In this document: positions 52,564-61,156 of the stretch, one piece after another | How the letters are laid out: each line of letters opens with the position of its first letter | Position numbering within the stretch: the first letter of the stretch is position 1 | Assembly: GCF_000016285.1 (NCBI RefSeq) | Contig: NC_011989.1 | Coordinates: 1,925,001-1,989,000, forward strand | DNA: 64,000 bases | Source of the DNA: Allorhizobium ampelinum S4 | GTDB taxonomy: Bacteria > Pseudomonadota > Alphaproteobacteria > Rhizobiales > Rhizobiaceae | Reading direction: 5' to 3' | Notes under the pieces: model-generated | What the model saw: the letters and a program-made list of their open reading frames with translations, nothing else | Databases searched by the model: none | Told to the model about the DNA's origin: nothing | Made by a program: the position numbers and the translations under genes

Positions 52564-53595
52564 ATGACCTGGCAACCGGCTGAAAACCGCTATGAGCGGA
52601 TGACCTATAATCGTTGCGGCAAGAGCGGGCTGAAATTGCCAGCGATCTCGCTTGGTCTCTGGCATAATTTTGGCGATGACACGCCGCATCAGTTGAAGCG
52701 GGACATGTGCCGCCGCGCCTTTGATCTCGGCATTACCCATTTTGACCTTGCCAACAATTATGGCCCTCTGCCGGGTGCCGCGGAACTGGCCTTCGACGAA
52801 ATCCTCAAAACGGATTTTCATGGACTGCGTGACGAGCTGATCGTCTCGTCAAAGGCCGGATACAATATGTGGCCCGGTCCTTACGGCGAATGGGGCAGCC
52901 GCAAATATCTCATCTCATCCTGCGACCAGAGCCTGAAGCGCATGGGTCTGGACTATGTGGATATTTTCTATTCCCACCGTTTCGACCCTGACACACCGCT
53001 GGAGGAAACCTGCGGCGCGCTCGATCATATCGTCCGTTCGGGCCGGGCGCTCTATGTCGGGATTTCCTCCTATAATTCGCAGCGAACCCGCGAAGCGGTC
53101 GAGATCATGAAGGGCCTCGGCACGCCGCTGCTGATCCATCAGCCGAGCTATTCGATGCTCAATCGCTGGGTGGAGGATGACAAGCTGCTCGATACGCTTG
53201 AGGATGTCGGCATGGGCTCCATCGTGTTTTCGCCATTGGCGCAGGGCATGCTGACCACCAAATATCTCCAGGGCATTCCCGAGGACAGCCGTGCTGCCCA
53301 GAACCACTTCCTGAAGCGCGAGTTCATTCGTCCTGAGATCATCGAAAACATCCGCAAGCTGAACGCGATTGCCGAAAAGCGCGGCCAAACGCTGGCGCAG
53401 ATGGCGATTTCCTGGGTGCTGCGCGGTGGTCGCGTCACGTCTGCCCTGATCGGCGCCAGCCGCGTGTCGCAGATCGAGGATTGCGTCAAGGCGCTGGACA
53501 CGCCGGACTTTACCGAGGCGGAACTGGCCGAGATCAACGTCTATGCCAAGGAAGCCGATATCAATCTCTGGGCGAAATCCGCCGAGCGTGATTGA
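52564..53595 (+). CDS. Aldo/keto reductase (YghZ / L-glyceraldehyde-3-phosphate reductase-like)
   Basis: The ATG at 52564 (MTWQPAENRYERMTYNRCGK) follows AAGGAG; the longer frame runs through palindromic repeats. The 343-aa TIM barrel has the AKR tetrad in THFDLANNYG (Asp, Tyr), VSSKAGYNMWPGPYG (Lys) and DIFYSHRFDP (His), plus the YghZ-type segment RKYLISSCDQSLKRMGLDYV. C-terminal GASRVSQIEDCVKAL binds NADPH. It probably reduces an aldehyde or keto sugar in this locus. Confidence 0.9.
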   Translation: MTWQPAENRYERMTYNRCGKSGLKLPAISLGLWHNFGDDTPHQLKRDMCRRAFDLGITHFDLANNYGPLPGAAELAFDEILKTDFHGLRDELIVSSKAGYNMWPGPYGEWGSRKYLISSCDQSLKRMGLDYVDIFYSHRFDPDTPLEETCGALDHIVRSGRALYVGISSYNSQRTREAVEIMKGLGTPLLIHQPSYSMLNRWVEDDKLLDTLEDVGMGSIVFSPLAQGMLTTKYLQGIPEDSRAAQNHFLKREFIRPEIIENIRKLNAIAEKRGQTLAQMAISWVLRGGRVTSALIGASRVSQIEDCVKALDTPDFTEAELAEINVYAKEADINLWAKSAERD

Positions 53596-53671
53596 GTACG
53601 CCTTTTCGGCAAGTTTCCTCGCCTTTTAAGGCGAAGATACGGTTTATAAGCAAACATCGATCTCGGCATTT

Positions 53672-53780
53672 CGTCATCCTCGGGCCTGTCCCGAGGATCT
53701 ACCACCGACTCCACGTCATTGACGTGAATTGATACATTCAACGGTGGCAGATGCTCGGCACAAGGCCGAGCATGACGTCG
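53672..53780. repeat. Dispersed structured repeat, copy 2
   Basis: Hairpin ATCCTCGGG-cctgt-CCCGAGGAT, a CACGTCATTGACGTG dyad, and the hairpin TGCTCGGC-acaag-GCCGAGCA ending ATGACGTCG. It matches copy 1 at 44478-44589 in order and spacing. Confidence 0.8.
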
Positions 53781-53853
53781 AGATTGGAGCGCTTTGTCAG
53801 CAGTCAGTCTCTTCGCCTTTCAAGGCGAAGAGTTTTCTCGTGGAGGAGGAAGC

Positions 53854-55479
53854 ATGATCATCAACCCAATCCTGCCGGGCTTCAACCCGGACCCGTCCAT
53901 CTGCCGGGTGGGGGAGGATTATTATATCGCCACCTCAACCTTCGAATGGTATCCGGGCGTCCAGATCCACCATTCCCGTGATCTGGTGAACTGGACGTTG
54001 ATCCGCCGCCCGCTGGAGCGCCAAAGCCAGCTGGACATGCGCGGCAATCCCGATAGCTGCGGCATCTGGGCACCGTGTCTGTCCTATGCCGATGGGCTGT
54101 TCTGGCTGGTCTATACCGACGTGAAGCGCCTTGACGGCAGCTTCAAGGATGCCCCCAATTATATCGTGACCTCGCCAAGCATTGAGGGCGAATGGTCCGA
54201 TCCGTTCTATGTCAATGCTTCCGGCTTTGACCCCTCGCTGTTTCACGATGACGATGGCCGCAAATGGTTCGTCAACATGCAATGGAACCATCGAGCTGAG
54301 GCTTTCAATACCATTGGCCCGCATCCAGCTTTTGACGGCATCCTGTTGCAGGAGTGGGACCCGGTGACGAAAGCCCTGACGGGACCGGTACGCAATATCT
54401 ATCCCGGAACCGAGCTTGGACTGGTCGAAGGACCGCATCTGTTCAAGCGTAATGGCTGGTACTATCTGACGGTTGCTGAAGGTGGCACAGGCTACGACCA
54501 TGCGGTCACCATGGCGCGGTCGCGCCATATCGAAGGCCCCTATGAGACCCATCCTGACCGGCATCTGATCACGTCTAAGGACAATCCCAAGGCAGAGCTG
54601 CAAAAGGCCGGCCATGGCCAATATGTGGAAACGTCTGACGGGCAGGCCTATCACACCCATTTATGCGGTCGCCCGCTGGCGCCTTATCGCCGTTGCACGC
54701 TGGGGCGTGAGACATCCTTGCAGAAATGCGTCTGGAAGGACGATTGGCTCTATCTGGAGCAGGGCGATCAGGTGCCTGCGGTCTACGTGAAGCCGCCTTT
54801 ACCGGCAGAGCGTTTGGAAAAGCCTGCAATCACCGAATACCGTTTCGATCCGTCCGGCCTGCCGATGGATTTTCAATGGTTGCGGACGCCAGAGCCGGAG
54901 CGGATTTTCAACCTCTTGGCAAGACCCGGATTTCTGCGACTCTATGGACGTCAAAGCATTGGCAGTTGGTTCGAGCAAGCGCTTGTCGCCCGTCGCCAGC
55001 AGCATCACTCCTTCCGGGCGCAAACCCGGATCACTTTTGCGCCGCAGACCTATCAGCAGGCGGCGGGCCTGACCCATTATTATAACCGCTACAAGTTTTA
55101 CGCCCTGACTGTGACCTGGCACGAGACGCTGGGCCGGGCTCTGACCATCCTGTCCTGCCCCGGTGACTATCCGGGCGGCAAGCTGGTCTTTCCCATCGAT
55201 GCCGGATTGGCTCTGCCGGATGGCGACATCGATCTGGCGATGGAGGTCATGGATAACGATCTGCAATTCCTCTGGCGTCCAGCGGGCGCAAGCCTGGATG
55301 GTTCCGGTGAGGCATGGCAGACGGTTGGCCCGATCCTCGACGCGGGCGTCATTTCTGATGAGGGCGGACGCGGCTTTGACGCATCCTTCACGGGTGCCTT
55401 TACCGGCCTGTTCGCCTTCGATCTGACGGGGCAGGCGAGACCTGCCGATTTCGACGGCTTCATCTACGAGGCGCGTTGA
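53854..55479 (+). CDS. Glycoside hydrolase family 43 (beta-xylosidase/arabinofuranosidase-like)
   Basis: The ATG at 53854 (MIINPILPGFNPDPSICRVG) follows GGAGGAGGAA. The 541-aa protein has a five-bladed propeller with catalytic base Asp13 (GFNPDPS), transition-state Asp126 (SGFDPSLFHDDDG) and acid Glu192 (LGLVEGPHLFKR), then a C-terminal beta-sandwich (from about residue 330; RPGFLRLYGRQSIGS) as in GH43 subfamily beta-xylosidases. No signal peptide. It probably trims xylose or arabinose units from imported oligosaccharides. Its end overlaps the convergent glycosyltransferase gene by 16 bases. Confidence 0.92.
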   Translation: MIINPILPGFNPDPSICRVGEDYYIATSTFEWYPGVQIHHSRDLVNWTLIRRPLERQSQLDMRGNPDSCGIWAPCLSYADGLFWLVYTDVKRLDGSFKDAPNYIVTSPSIEGEWSDPFYVNASGFDPSLFHDDDGRKWFVNMQWNHRAEAFNTIGPHPAFDGILLQEWDPVTKALTGPVRNIYPGTELGLVEGPHLFKRNGWYYLTVAEGGTGYDHAVTMARSRHIEGPYETHPDRHLITSKDNPKAELQKAGHGQYVETSDGQAYHTHLCGRPLAPYRRCTLGRETSLQKCVWKDDWLYLEQGDQVPAVYVKPPLPAERLEKPAITEYRFDPSGLPMDFQWLRTPEPERIFNLLARPGFLRLYGRQSIGSWFEQALVARRQQHHSFRAQTRITFAPQTYQQAAGLTHYYNRYKFYALTVTWHETLGRALTILSCPGDYPGGKLVFPIDAGLALPDGDIDLAMEVMDNDLQFLWRPAGASLDGSGEAWQTVGPILDAGVISDEGGRGFDASFTGAFTGLFAFDLTGQARPADFDGFIYEAR

Positions 55480-57338
55480 AAACTGGCGCCATCACGGGGC
55501 AGGGCTACGACATCGAAATGATCCGGTGTAAGGCCCGCCTTGGCGCAGTCTGCCATGGTGTCATAAGCCGCCTCCAGATGGTGGCAAAACCGCGTCGCAT
55601 CAAACAAAGGCGCTATAAACCGTTGTTCGGCGATATGCGCCTTCAATCGGGCAATCCTGGCGGGATCATTGATCATTACCGTGGCAAGCTCGACGAAATT
55701 GTCTTCGTCTCGCGCCACCAGCTCATCGAGACCGATGGCTTTCAACAGGCTTTCCGAGACGCGAGACGCGAAATTCGTACCCCGCTTCGTTATAACAGGC
55801 AGGCCCGCCCACAGCATATCCGAGGTGGTCGTGTGGCCGTTATAGGGAAAACTATCGATGGCAAAATCGGCAGCCTGGGCGCGGGCGATATGGTTTTCAT
55901 ACAGCATTTTCGGGGCAAACAGCAGTTGCGATTGCTTCACACCAAGCGATTTGAAGAAGGCGGCGGTGGATTGGCGAGCGCTATGGCCATCGACCATCAT
56001 CCAGAGCAGAGCCGTTGGATTGGCCTTGAGGATGCGCGCCCAAAGCCGCAAGGTTTCCGGCGTGTTTTTCGACTGGCTATTGAAGGCACCGATCACCACT
56101 CTGTCCGCAGGCAGGCCAAGCGCCATGCGGGACGAAGCGGACGGCAAGGGACGATGAAACGGATCGTTCGGCTGGTAGCTTTCCGGCAGTCGGCAGAATT
56201 TCTCGTGATAGTGAGGCTTAGCGCTATCCGGCAGCACTATACGGTCGCCAATGACGTAATCGCAATCGACATCGCAACAACTGCCGGGAAAGCCCAGCCA
56301 CGCGACATGAACCGGTGCAAGAGGGCGGTTCATCAGCCCGGAGCGGCTGTCGCGTGTGTGGCCTTTCAGATCGACCATGATGTCGATCTTCATGGCCCGG
56401 ATCGTCGCTTCTGCCTCATCGTCAGTCTGGTCGGCAATCGAGGTGATCGCCCCCCATTGCTGACGACCGCCCTTATCGATATCGACGAGGTGGCGAGGCG
56501 TGTGGCAAAACAGAAAGATCTCGAAACGGCTGGTGTCATGGCTGGTCAATACGCTGCGCAGCAAACGCATCGTGGCGTGATTGTCCCAGAAATCGCCGGA
56601 AAGATAGCCAATTCTCAGCTTTTCGCCCCAGACATGCGGCAGACTGCGCCGTGTTGTCTGTGAGGCCGCCGTCATCGCCTGTGTCATCGTATAGTAACGG
56701 GCAAGCCTGTTCAGGCGTTCATCCGCCAGCCACATCAGATTGGCATGGGGCGATTCCATGGCGAGAAAATCCACCTTGCCAGCCGCGATATCCCGGTGCA
56801 GCAGTGCCTCCTCGGCTGTCAGGATGTCGTAATTGCATTGCATCCGGGCAATCTGCACCAGCGCCATGCGCACTTTCGGCAGGTCCGGGCGCAACTGCCG
56901 CAGGCTTGTATAAATCGGCAGGCAGAGTGGATGGTGGATGTCATTGCCGATCGACAGGGCGGCAAGCACCAGATCATCGATATCATTGCTTGTCCCCAGC
57001 GTGGCGATCAGGGCGTCTTTTGCCGCGCTGGACAGAGGAACAGTTCCAGATTTCAGCACCACATAGGCAGCGTCCAAGGTCGCGGGGCCAATTGCGAGGC
57101 TGTTCAAGGCAAGAGCAACGGCCTTTTCCTGCTGCATGGCCGCTAGATAGAGACGCGCCGCATGGCCGAGAAACCCCGCCTGGGCGGAGGGATCAAACGA
57201 TGCGACACTCTCTGCGAGATCAACGAAGGCTTGTGCGGCATCAATGATTTTGCCTGCCGATTCCAGAGTTTTGGCCGCAAGAATCCTCAGGTCGAGATCC
57301 GAGGCTTGCGAACCCATCTCATCCACCAGAACCGTCAT
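55464..57338 (-). CDS. O-GlcNAc-transferase-like glycosyltransferase (GT41/SPINDLY), second of two
   Basis: A 624-aa protein. The N-terminal part (about 230 residues) is helical and TPR-like but degenerate. The C-terminal GT41 catalytic region shows the order found in OGT: LRIGYLSGDFWDNHATMRLL, DIMVDLKGHTRDSRSGLMN, APVHVAWLGFPGS, FNSQSKNTPETLRLWARIL and DSFPYNGHTTTSDMLWAGLP, VITKRGTNFASRVSESLL. These match the UDP-binding and acceptor-site motifs of OGT. Probably cytoplasmic; acceptor unknown. It overlaps the stop of the paralogue upstream by 4 bases (ATGA), so the two are translationally coupled. Confidence 0.9.
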   Translation of the reverse strand: MTVLVDEMGSQASDLDLRILAAKTLESAGKIIDAAQAFVDLAESVASFDPSAQAGFLGHAARLYLAAMQQEKAVALALNSLAIGPATLDAAYVVLKSGTVPLSSAAKDALIATLGTSNDIDDLVLAALSIGNDIHHPLCLPIYTSLRQLRPDLPKVRMALVQIARMQCNYDILTAEEALLHRDIAAGKVDFLAMESPHANLMWLADERLNRLARYYTMTQAMTAASQTTRRSLPHVWGEKLRIGYLSGDFWDNHATMRLLRSVLTSHDTSRFEIFLFCHTPRHLVDIDKGGRQQWGAITSIADQTDDEAEATIRAMKIDIMVDLKGHTRDSRSGLMNRPLAPVHVAWLGFPGSCCDVDCDYVIGDRIVLPDSAKPHYHEKFCRLPESYQPNDPFHRPLPSASSRMALGLPADRVVIGAFNSQSKNTPETLRLWARILKANPTALLWMMVDGHSARQSTAAFFKSLGVKQSQLLFAPKMLYENHIARAQAADFAIDSFPYNGHTTTSDMLWAGLPVITKRGTNFASRVSESLLKAIGLDELVARDEDNFVELATVMINDPARIARLKAHIAEQRFIAPLFDATRFCHHLEAAYDTMADCAKAGLTPDHFDVVALPRDGASFQRAS

Positions 57339-59158
57339 GGCATGTGGCTTTCTTTTGTATGGGGAACATCGAAATGGTCTGGTGACAATCCCGCTTTGGC
57401 ACGCTCCGCCATCATTTCATAGGCGGTTTCAAGGTGGCGGCAAAAGCGCTTTGCATCAAACAACGGCGTCTTGAAGCGTTGATCGACCAAATGTTGTTTC
57501 AGGGCGCGCAGCTTTTCCGGGTCGTTGATGAGTGCTGTTGCCAGCGCCACGAAATCCTGTTCGTTGCTTGCCACCAGTTGCGGCAGGCCGATAGCGTTCA
57601 GCAGGCTTTCCGACACGCGGGACGCAAAATTACGGCCTTGCATGGTCATCACTGGCAACCCGGCCCAAAGCATATCAGATGTCGTCGTGTGACCATTGCA
57701 GGGGAACGTATCGATGGCGAAATCAGCCGCCTGCGCCCGGGCCAGATGCGCCGCATAGGCCATTTTCGGCGCAAACAGCAATTGCGATTGCTTGACGCCC
57801 AGCGTCTTGAAATGGGCAGCGGTTGCCTGACGCGCGCCATGGCCGTCGATCATCAGCCAGAGCAGCGCCTTGGGATTGGCCTTGAGCACCTCGGCCCAAA
57901 GCCGCATGGTGAGCAGCGAGTTCTTGCGCTGGCTGTTGAACGCGCCAATCACCACGCGGTCAGCCGGCAGGCCAAGCGCCATGCGACTGGCGGCATCGGC
58001 CAGCGGACGATAGATGGGGTCGTTCGGCTGGTAGCATTCCGGCAGACGGCAGAATTTCTCATGGTAATGGGGCTTTGAACTGTCGGGCAGCACAAACCGG
58101 TCGCCAATCGCATAATCGCAATCGATCTCGATACAGGTGCCGGGAAAGCCCAGCCATTGGACATGCACCGGCGCCAGCGGCCTGTTCATCAGGGCAGAGC
58201 GACTGCCGCGCGTATGGCCCTTTAGATCGACAAGAATATCGATATTATGCGCCCGAATCCTGGCCGCCGCCTGATCATCGCTCATATCGGTGATCGAAAC
58301 GATCCTGCCCCATTGCTGGCGTCCGCCATTGTCATAGGCCAGAAACTGGTCGGACGTGTAGCAAAACAGCGTGACATCGAAGCGCGAGGCATCATGGGCC
58401 GTCATCACCGAGCGCAGCAGCCGCATGGTGGCGTGATCGTCCCAATAATCGCAGCTCAGATAGCCAATACGGATCTTTTCGCCCCAGCTATGTGGCTGGC
58501 TATGCCGCAAGGCCTGCATGGCCGGAGTGACGGGCGGGAAGCCGTTGATCATCGAGGCCAGACGGTTCAGCCGCTCATCGTCTTCCCACATCAGGCTGGC
58601 ATGTGGCGGCTCCTGGGTAAGGCACGCAATTTCGCCGCGTGCCAATTTTTCCCGCAGCAGCGGCTCTTCTTCCAACAGAACCGGATAATGGCATTGTTCA
58701 CGCGCCACCCGCAGCAACAGCATCAGCACGTTATCGTCTTGCGGTCTCAGGCGACGCAGTTTCTGCAACACGGTTAGCGTCAGCGGATTGCGGCTGTCTG
58801 CCGAAAGGATTTCACCGGCCTTTTGCCAATGCTCCGGCCTCTCGCTAGCGACCAAGGTGGAGAGCAACGCATTCATGCGCTCCGGCGGGTAGGTCGCCTC
58901 TGTATCCAGCGCCAGAAATGCGGCATGAGCGCGCAACCGCGATCCCTCCGGCTCCGGCATCCGGCTTGCCGCAAATTCAAAGGCTTCGACCGCACCCTCG
59001 ACAGAACCCAGTTTCAGCAGGATTTCCCCAAGCAGGCCAGGCGCATCTGGACCGGGAAGGCTGGCAACCAGGCCGGAGACCACCTCCAATGCCGCCTGAT
59101 ACTGGCCACTGTCATAAAGGCGTTTCGCCTCCTGGAGGGGGGCGGCAACATTCAACAC
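57335..59158 (-). CDS. O-GlcNAc-transferase-like glycosyltransferase (GT41/SPINDLY), first of two
   Basis: A 607-aa paralogue of the downstream gene. TPR-like repeats occupy about residues 1-130 (AKRLYDSGQYQAALEVVSGL, LLGEILLKLGSVEGAVEAFE). The catalytic part has IRIGYLSCDYWDDHATMRLL, DILVDLKGHTRGSRSALMN, VQWLGFPGTC, FNSQRKNSLLTMRLWAEVL and DTFPCNGHTTTSDMLWAGLP. The two proteins look close to each other through the catalytic region and much less so in the N-terminal third, which suggests duplication followed by change of acceptor specificity. No sugar-nucleotide or acceptor gene lies beside them. Confidence 0.9.
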   Translation of the reverse strand: MLNVAAPLQEAKRLYDSGQYQAALEVVSGLVASLPGPDAPGLLGEILLKLGSVEGAVEAFEFAASRMPEPEGSRLRAHAAFLALDTEATYPPERMNALLSTLVASERPEHWQKAGEILSADSRNPLTLTVLQKLRRLRPQDDNVLMLLLRVAREQCHYPVLLEEEPLLREKLARGEIACLTQEPPHASLMWEDDERLNRLASMINGFPPVTPAMQALRHSQPHSWGEKIRIGYLSCDYWDDHATMRLLRSVMTAHDASRFDVTLFCYTSDQFLAYDNGGRQQWGRIVSITDMSDDQAAARIRAHNIDILVDLKGHTRGSRSALMNRPLAPVHVQWLGFPGTCIEIDCDYAIGDRFVLPDSSKPHYHEKFCRLPECYQPNDPIYRPLADAASRMALGLPADRVVIGAFNSQRKNSLLTMRLWAEVLKANPKALLWLMIDGHGARQATAAHFKTLGVKQSQLLFAPKMAYAAHLARAQAADFAIDTFPCNGHTTTSDMLWAGLPVMTMQGRNFASRVSESLLNAIGLPQLVASNEQDFVALATALINDPEKLRALKQHLVDQRFKTPLFDAKRFCRHLETAYEMMAERAKAGLSPDHFDVPHTKESHMP

Positions 59159-59300
59159 GGTTTCTGGTCTCCCTGCATGGCCGAAAACCGATTCGAGAGT
59201 CCGTCAGGTTCAGAGTAAACCCGCCAGGCTCCAGACACGCACGTTTCCGTTTATCTTCCTGGGAAAACACTAGGAAGTCTGGCTTGTCTGAGCCTAAACC

Positions 59301-59948
59301 TTAAGCGGTTCGCGTTGCCGCCTTGGCCAGCGCCGCCTTTTTGCGCTTCGCCGCCATCAGCCTTGGACGTACCAGCCGGTAACCAAGCAACAGGATAACG
59401 ATGCCGGTATAGATCGCTGGCTCCAGCGTGAAGGACTTACGCGACAGGACGAAATGCAAAAGCCCTGCGGCCAGAATGATATAGCTCGCCTTATGCAGCG
59501 TGTTCCAGCGGCTGCCAAGCTTGCGGATCGACCAGCGATTGGAGGTCAGCGCCAGCGGAATAAGCAGGATGAGACCCAACATGCCAAGCATGATATAGGG
59601 CCGTTTCAGGATGTCCCCGAGAATGGACGAGAGAATCAGGCCTCTGTCCAGCGTCAGATAGACGGCAAAATGGGCCAGAACATAGTAGAACACCAGAAGT
59701 CCCAGCGCCCGGCGATAGGCGATGAAATTGTATTTTGCCAGATCGCGCAGCGGCGTTATCGCCAGCCCCAGACAGAGGAACCGCAAGGCCCAGAGCCCGA
59801 GACGATGCTCGAATTCACGCACCGGATCGGCGCCGAGATCGCCGAAAACGCCAAGATAGAAAGCGTAGAGGCCAGGCATGAGGCCAAAGGCATAAAGCGC
59901 CCAGATGGAGAGCGATTTTTGCCGTGCGGAGAGACTGAAAGAGGCCAT
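59301..59948 (-). CDS. msrQ: Protein-methionine-sulfoxide reductase heme-binding subunit MsrQ
   Basis: A 215-aa protein with six membrane segments of the ferric-reductase-like YedZ family. Heme-ligand histidines are in the EFEHRLGLW and LAHFAVYL/LHKASYIILA helices (RWNTLHKASYI is the family signature). MsrQ passes electrons from the quinone pool to MsrP. Its ATG at 59948 follows the msrP stop immediately. Confidence 0.93.
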   Translation of the reverse strand: MASFSLSARQKSLSIWALYAFGLMPGLYAFYLGVFGDLGADPVREFEHRLGLWALRFLCLGLAITPLRDLAKYNFIAYRRALGLLVFYYVLAHFAVYLTLDRGLILSSILGDILKRPYIMLGMLGLILLIPLALTSNRWSIRKLGSRWNTLHKASYIILAAGLLHFVLSRKSFTLEPAIYTGIVILLLGYRLVRPRLMAAKRKKAALAKAATRTA

Positions 59949-59950
59949 GA

Positions 59951-60904
59951 TCAGAAATTCTTGGTCAGGTCCATGCCAGCGTAAAGGCTGGCGACCTGTT
60001 CCCCATAACCGTTGAAGGGCAGGGTATCCTTGCGTGAGCCGCCGAACAGGCCACCACCTTCACCTATGCGCCGCTCGGTCGCCTGGCTCCAGCGGGGGTG
60101 ATCGACCTTGGGGTTCACATTGGCATAGAAGCCATATTCATTGGCGGCCAGAATGTTCCAGGTGCAGGGAGGCTGCTTTTCTGTGAGGGTAATCTTGACG
60201 ATGGATTTAATGCCCTTGAAGCCGTATTTCCATGGCACGACAAGCCGCAAAGGCGCGCCATTCTGGTTTGGCAGCGTTTCGCCGTAAAGTCCGGTGGCAA
60301 GGATGGTCAGCGGATGACGCGCTTCATCCAGCCTGAGGCCATCGACATAGGGCCAGTTGATCGACTGGAAGAAACCGCTCTGGCCCGGCATTTCTTCCGG
60401 GCGCACCACGGTTTCAAACGCGACATATTTGGCGCTGGCCAGCGGCTCGACACGGTCGAGAAGCGCCGACAGCGGAAAACCATCCCAGGGAATGACCATG
60501 GACCAGGCCTCAACGCAGCGCATGCGGTAGATCCGCTCTTCCATGGTGAAGGACTTCATGATGTCCTCGATGGCGATCTTCTGCGGCTTGGAAACCAGGC
60601 CGCCAACCTCCACGGTCCAGGGGGTCGGCTTGAATTTGCCGGAATTGGCGGCGGGATCGGACTTGTCCGTGCCAAATTCATAGAAATTATTATAGGTGGT
60701 GACGTCTTTTTTCGGCGTCAGCTTGTCATCCACCTTATAATCCGACGGCTTGGCGGTAAGGGGCGCGGCCAGCACGTCACCAGCCGCCGCCAGCGCCAAG
60801 GTTCCCGCTGCACCGCCGATCAGGCTGCGGCGTGACAGGTAGATGCTCTGCGGTGTAATCTCGGACGCTGGAATATGCGGTGGTCGAAACGCGGCCATGT
60901 TCAT
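59951..60904 (-). CDS. msrP: Periplasmic protein-methionine-sulfoxide reductase MsrP (YedY)
   Basis: A 317-aa molybdopterin enzyme with a Tat signal ([20 protein letters not shown]). The sulfite-oxidase-type fold shows the molybdenum-ligand Cys in [15 protein letters not shown], the [17 protein letters not shown] loop and [20 protein letters not shown]. With MsrQ it repairs oxidised methionines in periplasmic proteins. Divergent from ilvD across 252 bases without a clear named motif. Confidence 0.95.
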   Translation of the reverse strand: MNMAAFRPPHIPASEITPQSIYLSRRSLIGGAAGTLALAAAGDVLAAPLTAKPSDYKVDDKLTPKKDVTTYNNFYEFGTDKSDPAANSGKFKPTPWTVEVGGLVSKPQKIAIEDIMKSFTMEERIYRMRCVEAWSMVIPWDGFPLSALLDRVEPLASAKYVAFETVVRPEEMPGQSGFFQSINWPYVDGLRLDEARHPLTILATGLYGETLPNQNGAPLRLVVPWKYGFKGIKSIVKITLTEKQPPCTWNILAANEYGFYANVNPKVDHPRWSQATERRIGEGGGLFGGSRKDTLPFNGYGEQVASLYAGMDLTKNF

Positions 60905-61156
60905 CGTGCTCCCTGTCGATTATCATCAGTCTACGATTGAATACGGCAAATAGATCGAAAAAGTTACAAGGACAGATCGATTTGATGATGAGTTAACTTC
61001 ACAATCTTGTGCGCCGCTGCCATCTCGCTCATTCAGCTTTCCGGGAGCGTACCGTTTTCGACCATGCTGATAGTGACACAAAGGCCCGACTGCCGTAGAT
61101 AAATTGGAAAATTCGGCCCGTTTCCGGCGCAATAAAATAGTATTGAGGTGACATCC

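Noticed and set aside
55476-56663. 395-aa plus-strand frame opposite the GT41 gene
   Set aside because: Antisense shadow; the opposite strand has well-conserved GT41 motifs throughout.
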